Counted from the stretch's first letter, positions 36,726 to 46,266 are shown. The stretch: 64,000 bases of DNA from Dokdonella sp041395345 (GCF_041395345.1 NZ_JAWLAR010000008.1:1-64000), one strand, 5' to 3'. The notes: generated from the letters alone by a model not told the origin. Numbers and translations are program-made.

Positions 36726-38546
36726 TCATCCGCCCCTGGTCCTCTCGATCCAGTCGTCAATCACGCGTTCGACCAGCGAAAGCGGAAGCGCGCCGTGGGT
36801 CAGCACTTCGTCGTGGAAGGCGCTGAGCGAGAACTTGTCGCCGAGCTCGCGCTTGGCCTTCTCGCGCAGTTCGAGAATCTTGATCATTCCGGCCTTGTAA
36901 GCCAGCGCCTGGCCGGGAGCTACGAAATAGCGCTCGATTTCGGCGGTGACGTCACCTTCGCCCATGCCGGTGTTTTCGAGCATGTACTGGATCGCCTGCT
37001 CGCGTGTCCAGCGCTTGTAGTGGATGCCACTGTCGACGACCAGACGAACCGCGCGCATCATTTCGTCTCGCAGGCGACCGAGGTTGTCGAGCGGATCGTC
37101 CTCGAAGCCCATTTCCCAGGCCAGTCGTTCGGCATAGAGTGCCCAGCCTTCGGAATAGGCCGTGAAGGGCAGCACGCGGCGGAAGAAGGGTACGCCCTGC
37201 AACTCCTGCGCGATCGTTATCTGGAAATGATGGCCGGGAATGCCTTCATGATAGGACAGCGTTCGCATGGCGAACTTCGGAGTTTCGCCAGGATCGCGCA
37301 TGTTGGCGTAGAACACGCCGGGGCGTGAGCCATCGAAGGCGCCACTCTGGTAGTACGCACCGGGTGCCGATTTTTCCGAGAATTCGGGGATCGGCTTGAC
37401 CTCGACGCCGAGTTTTGGCCGTCGATTGAACGTGTCGCCGAGGTTGTCGTTGATATCGTCGAGGATGGCCTGGTATTCGGCGATCATGGCCGCCTTGCCC
37501 TCCGGCGTATTCGGATACATCTGCTCGGGCTGATGCGCCAGTTGTTGCACGCGTTCTCCCACGCTTCCCTCGACCAGCCCCTGCGCAACCAGAATCGCAT
37601 CCATTTCGGCGCTGATTCGGGCCACCTCGGCAAGACCGAGCTCATGCACCTGTTCCGGCGTCATGTCGGTGGTCGTGTGACTGCGCACGGCCCAGGCGTA
37701 GTACGCGTCGCCATCCGGCAGGCTCCATGCGCCACGATTCTCGGTCGCCTTGGCCTGCAATCCGGTGAAGTAGGCGATCATTTCCCGATAGGCGGGATAG
37801 ACACTTGTCTCGATGGACGACTCAACCGAGGCCAGCAAGCTGTCTTTCTCGGCCTGGTCGATCTTTTCGGCATCGAGCTTGCCGAGCTTTTCCGCGAAGC
37901 TCGTGTAGAGCATGTTTTCGGAGGCCGGCATTTCGATGAAGCCGTTCATCTGGTCCAGCACCTTGTCGACCGTGAACTTTGGCGGAATCACGCCCTTTTC
38001 CTCGCGCAGCTTCAGCCCCTCCAGCACCTGGGAAAAGTGCTTCGGAAACTGATCCAGACGCTTGACGTAGTTTTCAGCATCGGATGCGTTGTTGACCTGG
38101 TGGGTCTGCGCCATGAAGTTGGGCAGGCTGGATTGCACGCCGAACATTTGGTTGACCGGGAAATCGTTGTAGCGGAAGCGGTCACCCTCGACCTGATCGG
38201 CGAGAAAGAATTCCAGTGCGTCGTAGGACAGCTTGCCTTCGGCATCGAGCGAGTCGCGGTCATAGCGTCGCAGCATGTCGAGATCGGCTTTGATCATTGC
38301 CGACATTTCGTCGCCATGCGCGACAGACGCATCGTCGAGCTTGCCGCTGTAGAAGTCCGCCCAGGGCGGCAGAATGCGCATGCTGCTGAGCATCTGGGGA
38401 CTCTGAAGCGCAAACTGGCCGAATACGCGACCGTAGAACCAGTCGATCTTGTAGGGCTTGAAATACCAGACGTGCACGAACAGCAGCGCAAGTACGACAA
38501 CCAGCACCAGGATCAGACGAAAAAACCACTTGAAGAACGTTCTCAC
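36726..38546 (-). CDS. DUF885 family protein (putative membrane-anchored metallopeptidase)
   Basis: The protein is 606 aa. An N-terminal TM helix (RTFFKWFFRLILVLVVVLALLFVHVW) is followed by a large, mainly helical soluble part, probably periplasmic. The DUF885 hallmark SYHEGIPGHHFQITIAQEL (about residue 415) has the His/Glu arrangement of zinc peptidases (HEGxPGHH), and downstream FTAYSEGWALYAERLAWEMG supplies another Glu/His-like helix. The substrate is unknown. The frame opens with GTG 38594/ATG 38591. GTG 38546 is preferred because AGGGG lies 9-10 nt upstream and the TM helix starts at once; the alternative would give 621 aa. Confidence 0.85.
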   Translation of the reverse strand: MRTFFKWFFRLILVLVVVLALLFVHVWYFKPYKIDWFYGRVFGQFALQSPQMLSSMRILPPWADFYSGKLDDASVAHGDEMSAMIKADLDMLRRYDRDSLDAEGKLSYDALEFFLADQVEGDRFRYNDFPVNQMFGVQSSLPNFMAQTHQVNNASDAENYVKRLDQFPKHFSQVLEGLKLREEKGVIPPKFTVDKVLDQMNGFIEMPASENMLYTSFAEKLGKLDAEKIDQAEKDSLLASVESSIETSVYPAYREMIAYFTGLQAKATENRGAWSLPDGDAYYAWAVRSHTTTDMTPEQVHELGLAEVARISAEMDAILVAQGLVEGSVGERVQQLAHQPEQMYPNTPEGKAAMIAEYQAILDDINDNLGDTFNRRPKLGVEVKPIPEFSEKSAPGAYYQSGAFDGSRPGVFYANMRDPGETPKFAMRTLSYHEGIPGHHFQITIAQELQGVPFFRRVLPFTAYSEGWALYAERLAWEMGFEDDPLDNLGRLRDEMMRAVRLVVDSGIHYKRWTREQAIQYMLENTGMGEGDVTAEIERYFVAPGQALAYKAGMIKILELREKAKRELGDKFSLSAFHDEVLTHGALPLSLVERVIDDWIERTRGG

Positions 38547-38785
38547 GGGCCCATCCCCTCGAGGCAAACAGGCACCCAGCGTAGCAGCCATCACGGACCG
38601 GACAGCATGGCCAGAAGTAACGCCCCGTGCGGCGCAAGCCGGGCGACGCCGGAGCCCTTGTTGTGCCGGTTCCTCCCGGCATCCAATTGTGTCGCTTTAT
38701 ACGCTGTTGCCGACAGAGCCCCGGGGCGCGTATGTTGAGGGTGCAAGCCGCCTGCCCCGGATGTTTCGCCTGGATCAGTACTGCC

Positions 38786-39631
38786 ATGAACTACCGTCAC
38801 GCCTTCCACGCCGGCAATTTTGCTGATGTCTTCAAGCATTCGATCCTGGTCGGGCTGGTTGAGGCGCTGAAGGCGAAACAGACGCCGTTCGGATTCATGG
38901 ATACGCATGCCGGGCGCGGCCGCTACCAGCTCGACGGTAGTGAAGCCAAGCGCACCGGCGAATCGGCCAACGGCATTCATCGCTTGCTCGGCGCAACCAG
39001 GGCGCCGACACTGGTCCATGTCTACGTCAATCTTGTTCGTTCGCTCAACGCCGGACACGAGGAGCTGAGCGTCTATCCAGGCTCGCCACTGATTGCCAGC
39101 CTGCTCATGCGGGAAATTGACCGTGGCACCCTGTGTGAACTCCAGCCTGAAGAGTGTTCGGCCCTGAAATCGGTCTTCCGCGGGGATGCGCGCTTTTCCG
39201 TACATGAGCGCGACGGCTATGCTGCCATGAATGCACTGCTGCCACTCAAGGAGCGGCGCGGGCTGGTCTTGATCGACCCGCCTTTCGAGGCTCAGGACGA
39301 CGAATTTCGAATCATCGAGAAGGCACTGGCCGATGCTTCGAAACGCTGGCCAGGCGGAATATATGCCATCTGGTATCCGATCAAGTTGCGCCAGCAGGTT
39401 CAGCCCTTCCATCGCTGGCTGGCCAGGAGCGCATTCGACAAAGTCCTGATCGCCGAGTTGTTGTTGCACCCGGACAATTCCGCCTTGCGCCTCAACGGAT
39501 GCGGAATGGCCCTCATCAATCCGCCGTGGAAATTCGATCGTCAGCTGGAAGAACTTCTGCCCGCCCTGCAGGAGCTGTTGTCGCAAAGCCGGTTCGGACA
39601 ACACCGAGTGGAGTGGCTGAAGCAGGACTGA
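38786..39631 (+). CDS. rlmJ: 23S rRNA (adenine2030-N6)-methyltransferase
   Basis: The protein is 281 aa. RlmJ methylates A2030 of 23S rRNA. The N-terminus MNYRHAFHAGNFADVFKHS is diagnostic. It has a SAM-binding MDTHAGRGRYQL, the catalytic DPPF in LVLIDPPFEAQDDE, and GIYAIWYPIK. The ATG at 38786 begins this signature; the longer frame to 38627 adds unrelated text. It is divergent from the DUF885 gene. Confidence 0.96.
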   Translation: MNYRHAFHAGNFADVFKHSILVGLVEALKAKQTPFGFMDTHAGRGRYQLDGSEAKRTGESANGIHRLLGATRAPTLVHVYVNLVRSLNAGHEELSVYPGSPLIASLLMREIDRGTLCELQPEECSALKSVFRGDARFSVHERDGYAAMNALLPLKERRGLVLIDPPFEAQDDEFRIIEKALADASKRWPGGIYAIWYPIKLRQQVQPFHRWLARSAFDKVLIAELLLHPDNSALRLNGCGMALINPPWKFDRQLEELLPALQELLSQSRFGQHRVEWLKQD

Positions 39632-39730
39632 CGCTCGCCGATCCTTCTGGAATCGCGCTCGACGCGATGCGTGACCCCTGCACGTCACTGGGGGAAAATG
39701 GCGATGGAATCCCTTCCCTGGATTGCAATC

Positions 39731-40240
39731 ATGCGTTCTCGGCGAGTTGCACGTTCTGTTCTGGCTCTGGCGGCACTGCTCGCACTCATGACCGGCTGCG
39801 CCACTCCGGTTTTCCAGCATCTCGAAAACACGATCGCCATCACCCCTGTCGACGTGCAGCAGGCTGCGGAACGATTCAAGGGCGCCGAGGTCCTCTGGGG
39901 TGGACGCATCGTCTCGATCGAGCACCTCGAGAGCAGCACACGCGTGGAAATCGTCGCCTATCCACTCAACCGGGCGCAGCAACCTGCTCCCGAAGCAGGC
40001 AGCGTCGGACGCTTCGTGCTGCTCGTGCCCGGAATTGCAGAACCCCCGAACTACGCACCTGGACGCCACCTCACGGCACAGGGCGTGATTTCAGGACTAT
40101 GGCAAGCCCGGACGAATGATCGGAAGTATCTCTTTCCCGTCGTGCAAGCCACGGCTGTCAATATCTGGCCCTGGGGATTCATGCTCGATAGCCAGCCGCA
40201 GATCAGCATCGGCATTGGCGTTGGAACGCAAATCCACTGA
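39731..40240 (+). CDS. Slp family outer-membrane lipoprotein
   Basis: The protein is 169 aa. The lipoprotein signal peptide ends in the lipobox LMTGC, followed by ATPVF. The body has the Slp pattern: TPVDVQQAAERFKGAEVLWGG, VEIVAYPLN, GRFVLLVPG, GRHLTAQGVISG and VVQATAVNIWPWG. Slp proteins sit in the outer membrane and are induced on carbon starvation or in stationary phase; the role is unclear. ATG 39731 gives a normal 22-residue signal; ATG 39704 (after GGGGGA) is the alternative. Confidence 0.9.
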   Translation: MRSRRVARSVLALAALLALMTGCATPVFQHLENTIAITPVDVQQAAERFKGAEVLWGGRIVSIEHLESSTRVEIVAYPLNRAQQPAPEAGSVGRFVLLVPGIAEPPNYAPGRHLTAQGVISGLWQARTNDRKYLFPVVQATAVNIWPWGFMLDSQPQISIGIGVGTQIH

Positions 40241-40313
40241 GCCAGGTCTGATCAGGCGAAACACCTTCGCGCCCCTGTCTGCGTGCTGATCGCGGCGTCG
40301 GGAGATGGTCGGA

Positions 40314-41243
40314 TTATTCCGGGTTTTTCTCTTCGTGATCCGAATTGTCCGGCTCGAAGAAGCTGAAGCGCACGGCGGGGAAGCGAGCGCGGAATTCCCG
40401 TTCGACCTTGTTGATGTCCCCGATCATTGCCAACGCCGACACGCTCTCCTGCATTCGTGCCTTGACCGACACCATGACGTCGTTGCCCAGCTGCAATGTC
40501 AGCAGGTTGTAGACCTCGGCAATCTCGGCACGTTGTTCCAGGAATGCCCGCATCTCGCTCCTGATCGTGGAATCGACACTCTGCCCGATCAGCATCGCCT
40601 TGACCTCGATCGAGATGAATACGGCAACGATGATCAACAGCGCACCGATGGCCAGCGTGCCGATCGCATCCCAGATCGGGTTGCCGGTCCACATCGCAAG
40701 ACCGACAGCGAACAGCGCAAAGGTGAGGCCGAGCAAGGCGGCCAGATCCTCGCCGAATATCACCACAAGCTCAGCCTGCCGGCTTTGCCGGAACCATTGC
40801 CACAACGAACGGTTTCCGCGGGCCTTGTTGACTTCAATCATGCAGGCACGCATGGAGATGGACTCCACGATGATGCCGAACGCAAGCACGCCAACCGCTA
40901 TCCATGGCGACTTCAAGGGCTCGTCCGAACTGAGCTTGTGAATGCCTTCGTAGAGCGAAAACATGCCCCCGACACTGAACAGCATCAGCGCCACGAGGAA
41001 TGACCAGAAATAGACCGCCTTGCCATAGCCGAGAGGATAGTCGGGGCTCGGCGGCCGCTTCGCCTGGCGGATTCCGAGCAGCAGGAGCAGCTGATTTCCG
41101 CAATCAGCCAGCGAATGAACAGCCTCGGCCAGCATCGCGCCGGATCCCGTGATCAGTGCCGCCACAAGCTTGGCGACAAAGATGGAGAAATTGGCACCCA
41201 GTGCGAAGAAGATCGCTCGAAGTGAATTGCCTTGGCCTGCCAT
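40314..41243 (-). CDS. Cation diffusion facilitator (CDF) metal exporter
   Basis: The protein is 309 aa with six TM helices and a cytoplasmic C-terminal domain (about 222-300). The TM2 metal site is HxxxD (EAVHSLADCGNQ). The TM5 site is Glu-Asp (VVIFGEDLAALLG) rather than HxxxD, the form seen in ZnT9-like members. It probably exchanges Zn2+ or another divalent metal for protons across the inner membrane. The ATG at 41243 was chosen because the first helix starts soon after and GGGAC lies 5 nt upstream; the frame extends to 41288. It is convergent with slp. Confidence 0.9.
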   Translation of the reverse strand: MAGQGNSLRAIFFALGANFSIFVAKLVAALITGSGAMLAEAVHSLADCGNQLLLLLGIRQAKRPPSPDYPLGYGKAVYFWSFLVALMLFSVGGMFSLYEGIHKLSSDEPLKSPWIAVGVLAFGIIVESISMRACMIEVNKARGNRSLWQWFRQSRQAELVVIFGEDLAALLGLTFALFAVGLAMWTGNPIWDAIGTLAIGALLIIVAVFISIEVKAMLIGQSVDSTIRSEMRAFLEQRAEIAEVYNLLTLQLGNDVMVSVKARMQESVSALAMIGDINKVEREFRARFPAVRFSFFEPDNSDHEEKNPE

Positions 41244-41328
41244 GAGCTGTCCCGGATAGGTAATCGATTGCAGCCGGCAGTCTACCAATCAGCCGCGGCA
41301 CTTTGCGCCCTGTTCCGTGGTGCTGAAT

Positions 41329-41706
41329 TCAAGGCAGTGTGACCCCGAGCGCACGCTGGGTCTTCCTCGGCAATCCGGCGCGCACGAGCTCATAGGACTG
41401 GCGCACGTGGTTGGACAACTCGATTTCGCTGAATTCTCCGGGCTCGTTGATGCTGACCCAGTAGGCCCGCGCCATGTAGGGCGCCGTCGTTATTCCAGGC
41501 CTGTCGGTCATCTCGAGGAATCGATCCGGACCCACCTTGAAGCTGAGCCGGCCTCGCTCCGGACCGAGCATGCACATGATCGCAAACATCTTGCCGGAAA
41601 CGCTCCAGACAAGATCCACTTCCCACTTGATGGATCGGGTCGCTCCGGGCCAGTTGGCGCACAGTTCATCGAGCTGCTCGGAAGTCATCCCCATGGATTC
41701 GGTCAT
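41329..41706 (-). CDS. MmcQ/YjbR family DNA-binding-like protein
   Basis: The protein is 125 aa with the YjbR/CyaY-like fold: WPGATRSIKWEVDLVWSVSGKMFAI, LSFKVGPDRFLEMTDRPGI, and YWVSINEPGEF near the end. The family binds DNA in a few studied cases, and the role is not defined. The ATG shares its A with the upstream TAA (TAATG), so it is translationally coupled to the L,D-transpeptidase gene. Confidence 0.88.
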   Translation of the reverse strand: MTESMGMTSEQLDELCANWPGATRSIKWEVDLVWSVSGKMFAIMCMLGPERGRLSFKVGPDRFLEMTDRPGITTAPYMARAYWVSINEPGEFSEIELSNHVRQSYELVRAGLPRKTQRALGVTLP

Positions 41707-42464
41707 TATGTCTTGCCTATGCTGTAGTGCCGACCCCGCACACCGATTTCGGGAGGCACTCGGGTCTGCTCGAATAGATCGTAGGCTGGCTTGAGTTCCA
41801 TCCAGAATTCAAACCACGGCGCGTTTCGCCAAGCCTCGATCCGCTCCGCATCCAGGCGAAACGGGAATGCATGCACCTCGATGGCACGTTGGCCACCTTC
41901 GAGAGCAGCCGCTGCCATCGAGTAGATTTCCTCGATGCCTGCATCGCCCATCGCGTAGCAGCCGACCGAAACGCAGTTTCCATGCACCATCAGGAAGTCG
42001 CCCGTTCGCCCATGCAATCGATCATAGGTGTTCGGATAGCCGAGATCGAAAGCCAGATGATAGCGACTGTTCGGGTTCAGTTGTCCGGCAGCTACGCTAT
42101 AGAAGCCTTCAGGTGCCTGCTTGTCGCCCTGGCGAAGCTTCGGACCGGGGCCGCCCGAATACGCGCAAATCGGATAGCTTCGGAAAAGGACGAATTTGCC
42201 CGTGTCACTCTCGACCCAGAGTTCGAGCTGTTTCTCCTGCTTGAAGATGCGCATGAAAACAGGGTCGCCGAATAGCAAGCCCAGCTCGGACAGTTCCCGA
42301 TCGAGCTTCGGGCGCACACGCAATGCAGCTTGCTGCGCTCGACTCGAGCCAATGAGGCCGGTTTCCTGCATGGCGGATCGTCCCGTCGAAACATTCGGAA
42401 TTGAAACCAAGGCACAGGCGAACGCGATGGAAAGCACTGCAGTGAAAAGGTGTCGATGGTGCAT
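41706..42464 (-). CDS. YafK-like L,D-transpeptidase (YkuD domain)
   Basis: The protein is 252 aa. A signal peptide (about 1-25) is followed by the YkuD domain (about 75-205). The catalytic motif reads MVHGNCVSVGCYAMGD (H-x6-S-x-G-C). The CxSxGCYAM form is that of YafK/LdtF (DpaA), which in E. coli acts on the link between Braun lipoprotein and peptidoglycan. APEGFYSV and SRYHLAFDLGYPN are also typical. The ATG at 42464 starts the signal peptide; the frame opens at 42533. It is coupled to mmcQ. Confidence 0.9.
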   Translation of the reverse strand: MHHRHLFTAVLSIAFACALVSIPNVSTGRSAMQETGLIGSSRAQQAALRVRPKLDRELSELGLLFGDPVFMRIFKQEKQLELWVESDTGKFVLFRSYPICAYSGGPGPKLRQGDKQAPEGFYSVAAGQLNPNSRYHLAFDLGYPNTYDRLHGRTGDFLMVHGNCVSVGCYAMGDAGIEEIYSMAAAALEGGQRAIEVHAFPFRLDAERIEAWRNAPWFEFWMELKPAYDLFEQTRVPPEIGVRGRHYSIGKT

Positions 42465-42865
42465 TTCAAAGGTGGATCCCTGTCCCTTCCGATAAACGGC
42501 TGGCACGCGTTGAAGCATTGGAGATCGCCGCACCTGCAGCCTCCCCGCCGCGCAAGGCTGAAGCAGCCTCTTGAACGCGTTGCGTCCACGCTTCAGCGCT
42601 CCATCTTAGTCCATATGACTCGTGCTCCCGACACGCCTGGGTCAACGAAACCCCGAGGCCATGAACACGGCCGCTGGCAGCGTCGTCCTGTCCTGGCAAC
42701 GGGCACCCCTGGCTCCTGTTGAACTCGAGAACGACGAGCCTGAGCGTGCAAGACACGGCTCCATCCAACCCGTGGTTCGCTGGATCGGGCCGTTCGCTAC
42801 CCGATCCTTCTTTGATGCGGTGGCGGGATGATAAAATGCGCTCTCGAATTCAGGGGAATTTCGGA
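42465..42865. other. Intergenic region before the haloperoxidase-like gene
   Basis: This stretch of 401 nt has no supported gene. TAAAAT at 42832-42837, about 30 nt before the ATG at 42866, could be a -10 box, with TTTGAT 15 nt upstream; this is a weak promoter guess. Frames on either strand lack family features. Confidence 0.45.
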
Positions 42866-44902
42866 ATGGCATTCAATCTGGTCGACAGAAAATTCTGGCC
42901 GGGCCTGGTCCTCGCTGCCACTTTCCTGCTTTGCAGCACTGCGGCCGTCGCCCAACAATCCGTCGCCCGCCAGTGGAATGAGCAGTTGCTTGAGGCCATT
43001 CGTCACGATCTGGCCAGACCCACCGTGCATGCACGCAACCTGTTTCACGTTTCCGCAGCCATGTGGGACGCGTGGGCGGCTTACGACAGCGTGGCCGACG
43101 GATGGCTCGTCCGCGAAAAACTGACTGCCGACGACATTCAGGCGGCGCGCCGAGAGGCTATTTCCCATGCCGCCTATCGCCTGCTCAGCTGGCGATTCGC
43201 CAACTCCCCTGGCGCAGCCGTCAGCCTGGCGTCGTTCACCACCCGGATGCAACTTCTTGGCTACGACCCGGCCGACCTGGGCACTGCAGGCGATTCGCCC
43301 GCAGCACTGGGCAATCGAATTGCAGCGGCCTACATCAGCTTCGGACTCAGCGATGGCGCCAACGAGGCCAACGGTTACGCGAACCGGCACTACACCTCGG
43401 TCAACCCGCCGCTTATTCCGCCCCTGCCCGGCAATCCGGAAATCATCGACCCGAATCGCTACCAGCCTTTGGCCCTCGAATTCTTCATTGACCAGGGGGG
43501 CAATGTCATTCCCGGTGGTTTTCCGGAATTTCTCAGCCCCGAGTGGGGCCAGGTCGTGCCGTTTTCCCTCGGCCCTCAGGACCTGACCATTCACACCCGG
43601 GACGGATTCGACTACTGGCTGTTCCACGATCCCGGCCCGCCACCACAGATCGGCAGTCCGAGTGGCACAGCCTACCAGGCAAGCTTCGAGCAGGTGGTGC
43701 GCTGGAGCGGCCTGCTTGACCCGACCGTTGGCACCACGATCGACATCAGCCCCGCCTCCCGGGGCAACAATACGCTGGGCACCAACGATGGTCACGGGTA
43801 TGCGCTGAATCCGGTAACCGGCTTGCCCTACGTGCCGGAGATCGTTCCTGCCGGCGACTACTATCGCGTTCTTGCCGAATTCTGGGCTGACGGCCCCGCT
43901 TCCGAGACGCCGCCAGGACATTGGTTCACGATTGCGAACGGAGTCTCCGACCATCCACTGACTGTCAAGCGCCTGGGTGGCGAAGGTCCGGTTCTTGACG
44001 ACCTGGAATGGGACGTCAAGCTTTACCTGGCGCTCGGCGGCGCGATGCACGACGTTGCCGTTTCATCCTGGGGTGTAAAGGGCTGGTACGACTTCATCCG
44101 TCCGATCTCCGCAATTCGCTACATGGCCGATCTCGGTCAGAGTACAGACCCCAATCTGCCTTCGTACAATCCCGACGGCATTCACCTGTATCCGGGCGAA
44201 ATCGAGTTGCTGACGCCCGAATCCATCGCCCCTGGCGAGCGGCACGCGCACCTGGCAGGGCCGGGCAACAGCAATCTCGGCAAGATCGCCGTATTTGCCT
44301 GGCGCGGACCCGACTACATCGCCAATCCCGCCACCGACACCGCAGGTGTTGGCTGGATTCTTGCGGAAAACTGGTGGCCCTATCAGCGCCCCACCTTCGT
44401 AACGCCGCCGTTCGCAGGCTACGTCTCCGGGCACAGTACCTACAGCAGGGCCGCGGCGACCGTGATGGCCGGATTTACCGGTGATGAATTCTTTCCCGGC
44501 GGGCTGGCGGAATTCGAGGCCCCGCAGAACGAGTTTCTCGTCTTTGAAGAGGGCCCAAGCGTCGATATCACCTTGCAGTGGGCCAAATACGCGGATGCCG
44601 CCGACGAATGCAGCCTGTCCCGGATCTATGGCGGTATCCACCCGCCTGCCGACGACATTCCCGGCCGGTTGATGGGAGCCGCGATAGGTCCCGAAGCCCT
44701 TGATCGGGCGATCCGCCATTTCCAGGGCACAGCGCCGCCCTCAGTCGGGGTTCCTGCGCCTGTCAGGGAATTGCCTTCGAGATCGGCGGTCAGCCTGCTG
44801 GTGCTGTTCTCCGGCATGATCCTGCTCGGCTTGTGGGCCGTGCGTCGCCGTCGCTGCATGGACGGCGCCAGCGCCACCGAGCGGTCCAGCGCAAGGCTTT
44901 GA
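42866..44902 (+). CDS. Secreted vanadium-haloperoxidase/PAP2-type protein with C-terminal sorting-like tail
   Basis: The protein is 678 aa. The signal peptide ends near AAVAQQ. The helical haloperoxidase fold ends with three phosphate/vanadate motifs: K-x6-RP (KGWYDFIRP), SGHSTYSR, and SR-x5-H-x3-D (SRIYGGIHPPADD). Such enzymes oxidise halides with peroxide, or are related acid phosphatases; the substrate cannot be told here. The last 35 residues (VPAP..., then a hydrophobic helix SLLVLFSGMILLGLWAV and RRRR) have the pattern of IPTL/PEP-CTERM-like sorting signals. GGGGA lies 8 nt before the ATG. A longer frame opens at 42719 but only the internal Met starts a signal peptide. Confidence 0.85.
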   Translation: MAFNLVDRKFWPGLVLAATFLLCSTAAVAQQSVARQWNEQLLEAIRHDLARPTVHARNLFHVSAAMWDAWAAYDSVADGWLVREKLTADDIQAARREAISHAAYRLLSWRFANSPGAAVSLASFTTRMQLLGYDPADLGTAGDSPAALGNRIAAAYISFGLSDGANEANGYANRHYTSVNPPLIPPLPGNPEIIDPNRYQPLALEFFIDQGGNVIPGGFPEFLSPEWGQVVPFSLGPQDLTIHTRDGFDYWLFHDPGPPPQIGSPSGTAYQASFEQVVRWSGLLDPTVGTTIDISPASRGNNTLGTNDGHGYALNPVTGLPYVPEIVPAGDYYRVLAEFWADGPASETPPGHWFTIANGVSDHPLTVKRLGGEGPVLDDLEWDVKLYLALGGAMHDVAVSSWGVKGWYDFIRPISAIRYMADLGQSTDPNLPSYNPDGIHLYPGEIELLTPESIAPGERHAHLAGPGNSNLGKIAVFAWRGPDYIANPATDTAGVGWILAENWWPYQRPTFVTPPFAGYVSGHSTYSRAAATVMAGFTGDEFFPGGLAEFEAPQNEFLVFEEGPSVDITLQWAKYADAADECSLSRIYGGIHPPADDIPGRLMGAAIGPEALDRAIRHFQGTAPPSVGVPAPVRELPSRSAVSLLVLFSGMILLGLWAVRRRRCMDGASATERSSARL

Positions 44903-45042
44903 TCCCGGAAGACCTGATCCTGCCCGCTCGCATCAATCCGGAGCATGGCGAAATTTTCCCGCCTTGCGACGCAGGCCTGGTGCCTGGCGCGTGATCCGGG
45001 TGCTCGTCTTTGCCGGTCAAGCCGGGATTGCAGACGACCGAT

Positions 45043-45444
45043 TCAATCCCGGTAGTTCTCGTAGGATTTCTCCTCTACCAGGGTCGAACCGAGTTTTTCG
45101 TTGATCTCGCGCTTGTAGGCGGCACGGTCATCATTGCGGAAATAGACTGCTCTCGCGAGCTCGACGAAGTCCTTGTCGAATGACCGGGCCTTTTCCTTCA
45201 CGCGAATCTGGTCTTCGATGTCCCAGAGCGCCTCGTTGACCGATTTCAGCTTGGAACGCTCCACGCTGATATCCGTTGCCGCGAGTGGATCGGCCGCCCA
45301 GGTGCTGTTGAGCAGCTCGAGCTCCCTGCGAACATTGGCCAGTTTTTCCGCATTGCCGATTCGCTCGGACTTGATCTCGAGAATCGTGATCTTGTCGATC
45401 AACTCGCCGTAGGATACGGGTACGGAAATCTGGCTCATGGTCAT
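45043..45444 (-). CDS. DUF6165 family protein
   Basis: This small soluble protein of 133 aa is rich in Glu, Lys and Arg and mostly helical. The text MSQISVPVSYGELIDKITI, followed by LEIKSERIGNAEKLANVRRE, is the N-terminal hallmark of the DUF6165 family, whose function is not known. ATG 45444 has AGGA 5 nt upstream; Met at 45438 is also possible. It is divergent from trmO. Confidence 0.8.
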   Translation of the reverse strand: MTMSQISVPVSYGELIDKITILEIKSERIGNAEKLANVRRELELLNSTWAADPLAATDISVERSKLKSVNEALWDIEDQIRVKEKARSFDKDFVELARAVYFRNDDRAAYKREINEKLGSTLVEEKSYENYRD

Positions 45445-45582
45445 GGGATCCTGCTGAAAGACGAGCATGGTAGGACGGATTGGCGACAAATCGTAGCCCT
45501 GGTCCAGCTCTTGTCGAACGGGCTGGCAGGGACATTCAATCGAAAGGCCGGCGTCCAGCCAGGCAACAGGAATCCATGGATC

Positions 45583-46119
45583 ATGCGTGAAACCACGTTG
45601 CCGATACTGAAAGCGATAGCGTTTGTCCGCTCGCCGTATTCGCAGCGGATCGAGGCACCTCATCAAGCCACGATCGTGCAGGGCACGGAAACGGGAAAGA
45701 CGGAAGAAGCCCTGATCGAATTCGTCGCCGACCTGCCCGCCGCTGCCTATCGTGACCTCGAAGGATTCGAGCGAATCTGGCTTCTATTTGCCTTTCATCG
45801 CAGCGAGGGCTGGACTGCAGAAGTTCGCCCTCCTCGCGGTGGCGGCAAACGCAGCGTCCTGGCGACGCGTTCACCGCATCGGCCGAATGCCATCGGACTT
45901 TCCGCAGTCAGGCTGCTTGCCGTCGAAACGGGGATCCTGCGGGTCAGTGGCATCGACCTGCTCGATGGCACTCCCATCATCGACATCAAGCCCTATGTGC
46001 CCTATGCCGATGCGTTTCCGGCCTCGCAAGCAGGATGGATCGACGCCATCGATGCCCGTCACGGCATCCATTCCGCACCGGGACCGCGCAAGCCGCGCAA
46101 GACTTCGCCCGGGAGCTGA
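45583..46119 (+). CDS. trmO: tRNA (adenine37-N6)-methyltransferase TrmO/TsaA family
   Basis: The protein is 178 aa. TrmO N6-methylates t6A37 in tRNA-Thr (GGU). The UPF0066 signature AFVRSPYSQRIEAPHQ starts the protein, followed by FERIWLLFAFHRSEGW, VLATRSPHRPNAIGLSAVRL and the C-terminal GTPIIDIKPYVPYADAF. The C-terminal extra domain of E. coli TrmO is short or absent (178 versus 235 aa). The ATG at 45583 has AGGA about 12 nt upstream. Confidence 0.92.
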   Translation: MRETTLPILKAIAFVRSPYSQRIEAPHQATIVQGTETGKTEEALIEFVADLPAAAYRDLEGFERIWLLFAFHRSEGWTAEVRPPRGGGKRSVLATRSPHRPNAIGLSAVRLLAVETGILRVSGIDLLDGTPIIDIKPYVPYADAFPASQAGWIDAIDARHGIHSAPGPRKPRKTSPGS

Positions 46120-46238
46120 AGCGGACTTTCGTTCTCCCTCGCAGATATCCCGAGGCCGCAACCCGGGCGAGCGCCAGTTTGCGGAAGGAGCTACTTGCCA
46201 GTTCGCACCCGCCCTGCGAATTCGGAAAGTTCCGGCAC

Positions 46239-46266
46239 AAAAAAAGCCCGGCTTTCGCCGGGCTTT
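46239..46266 (-). terminator. Terminator of the ompA-like gene (bidirectional)
   Basis: On the minus strand AAAGCCCGGC-GAAA-GCCGGGCTTT is followed by further T (seven in all). It starts 27 nt past the OmpA stop. It also offers a weaker T-tract on the plus strand for trmO. Confidence 0.92.
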
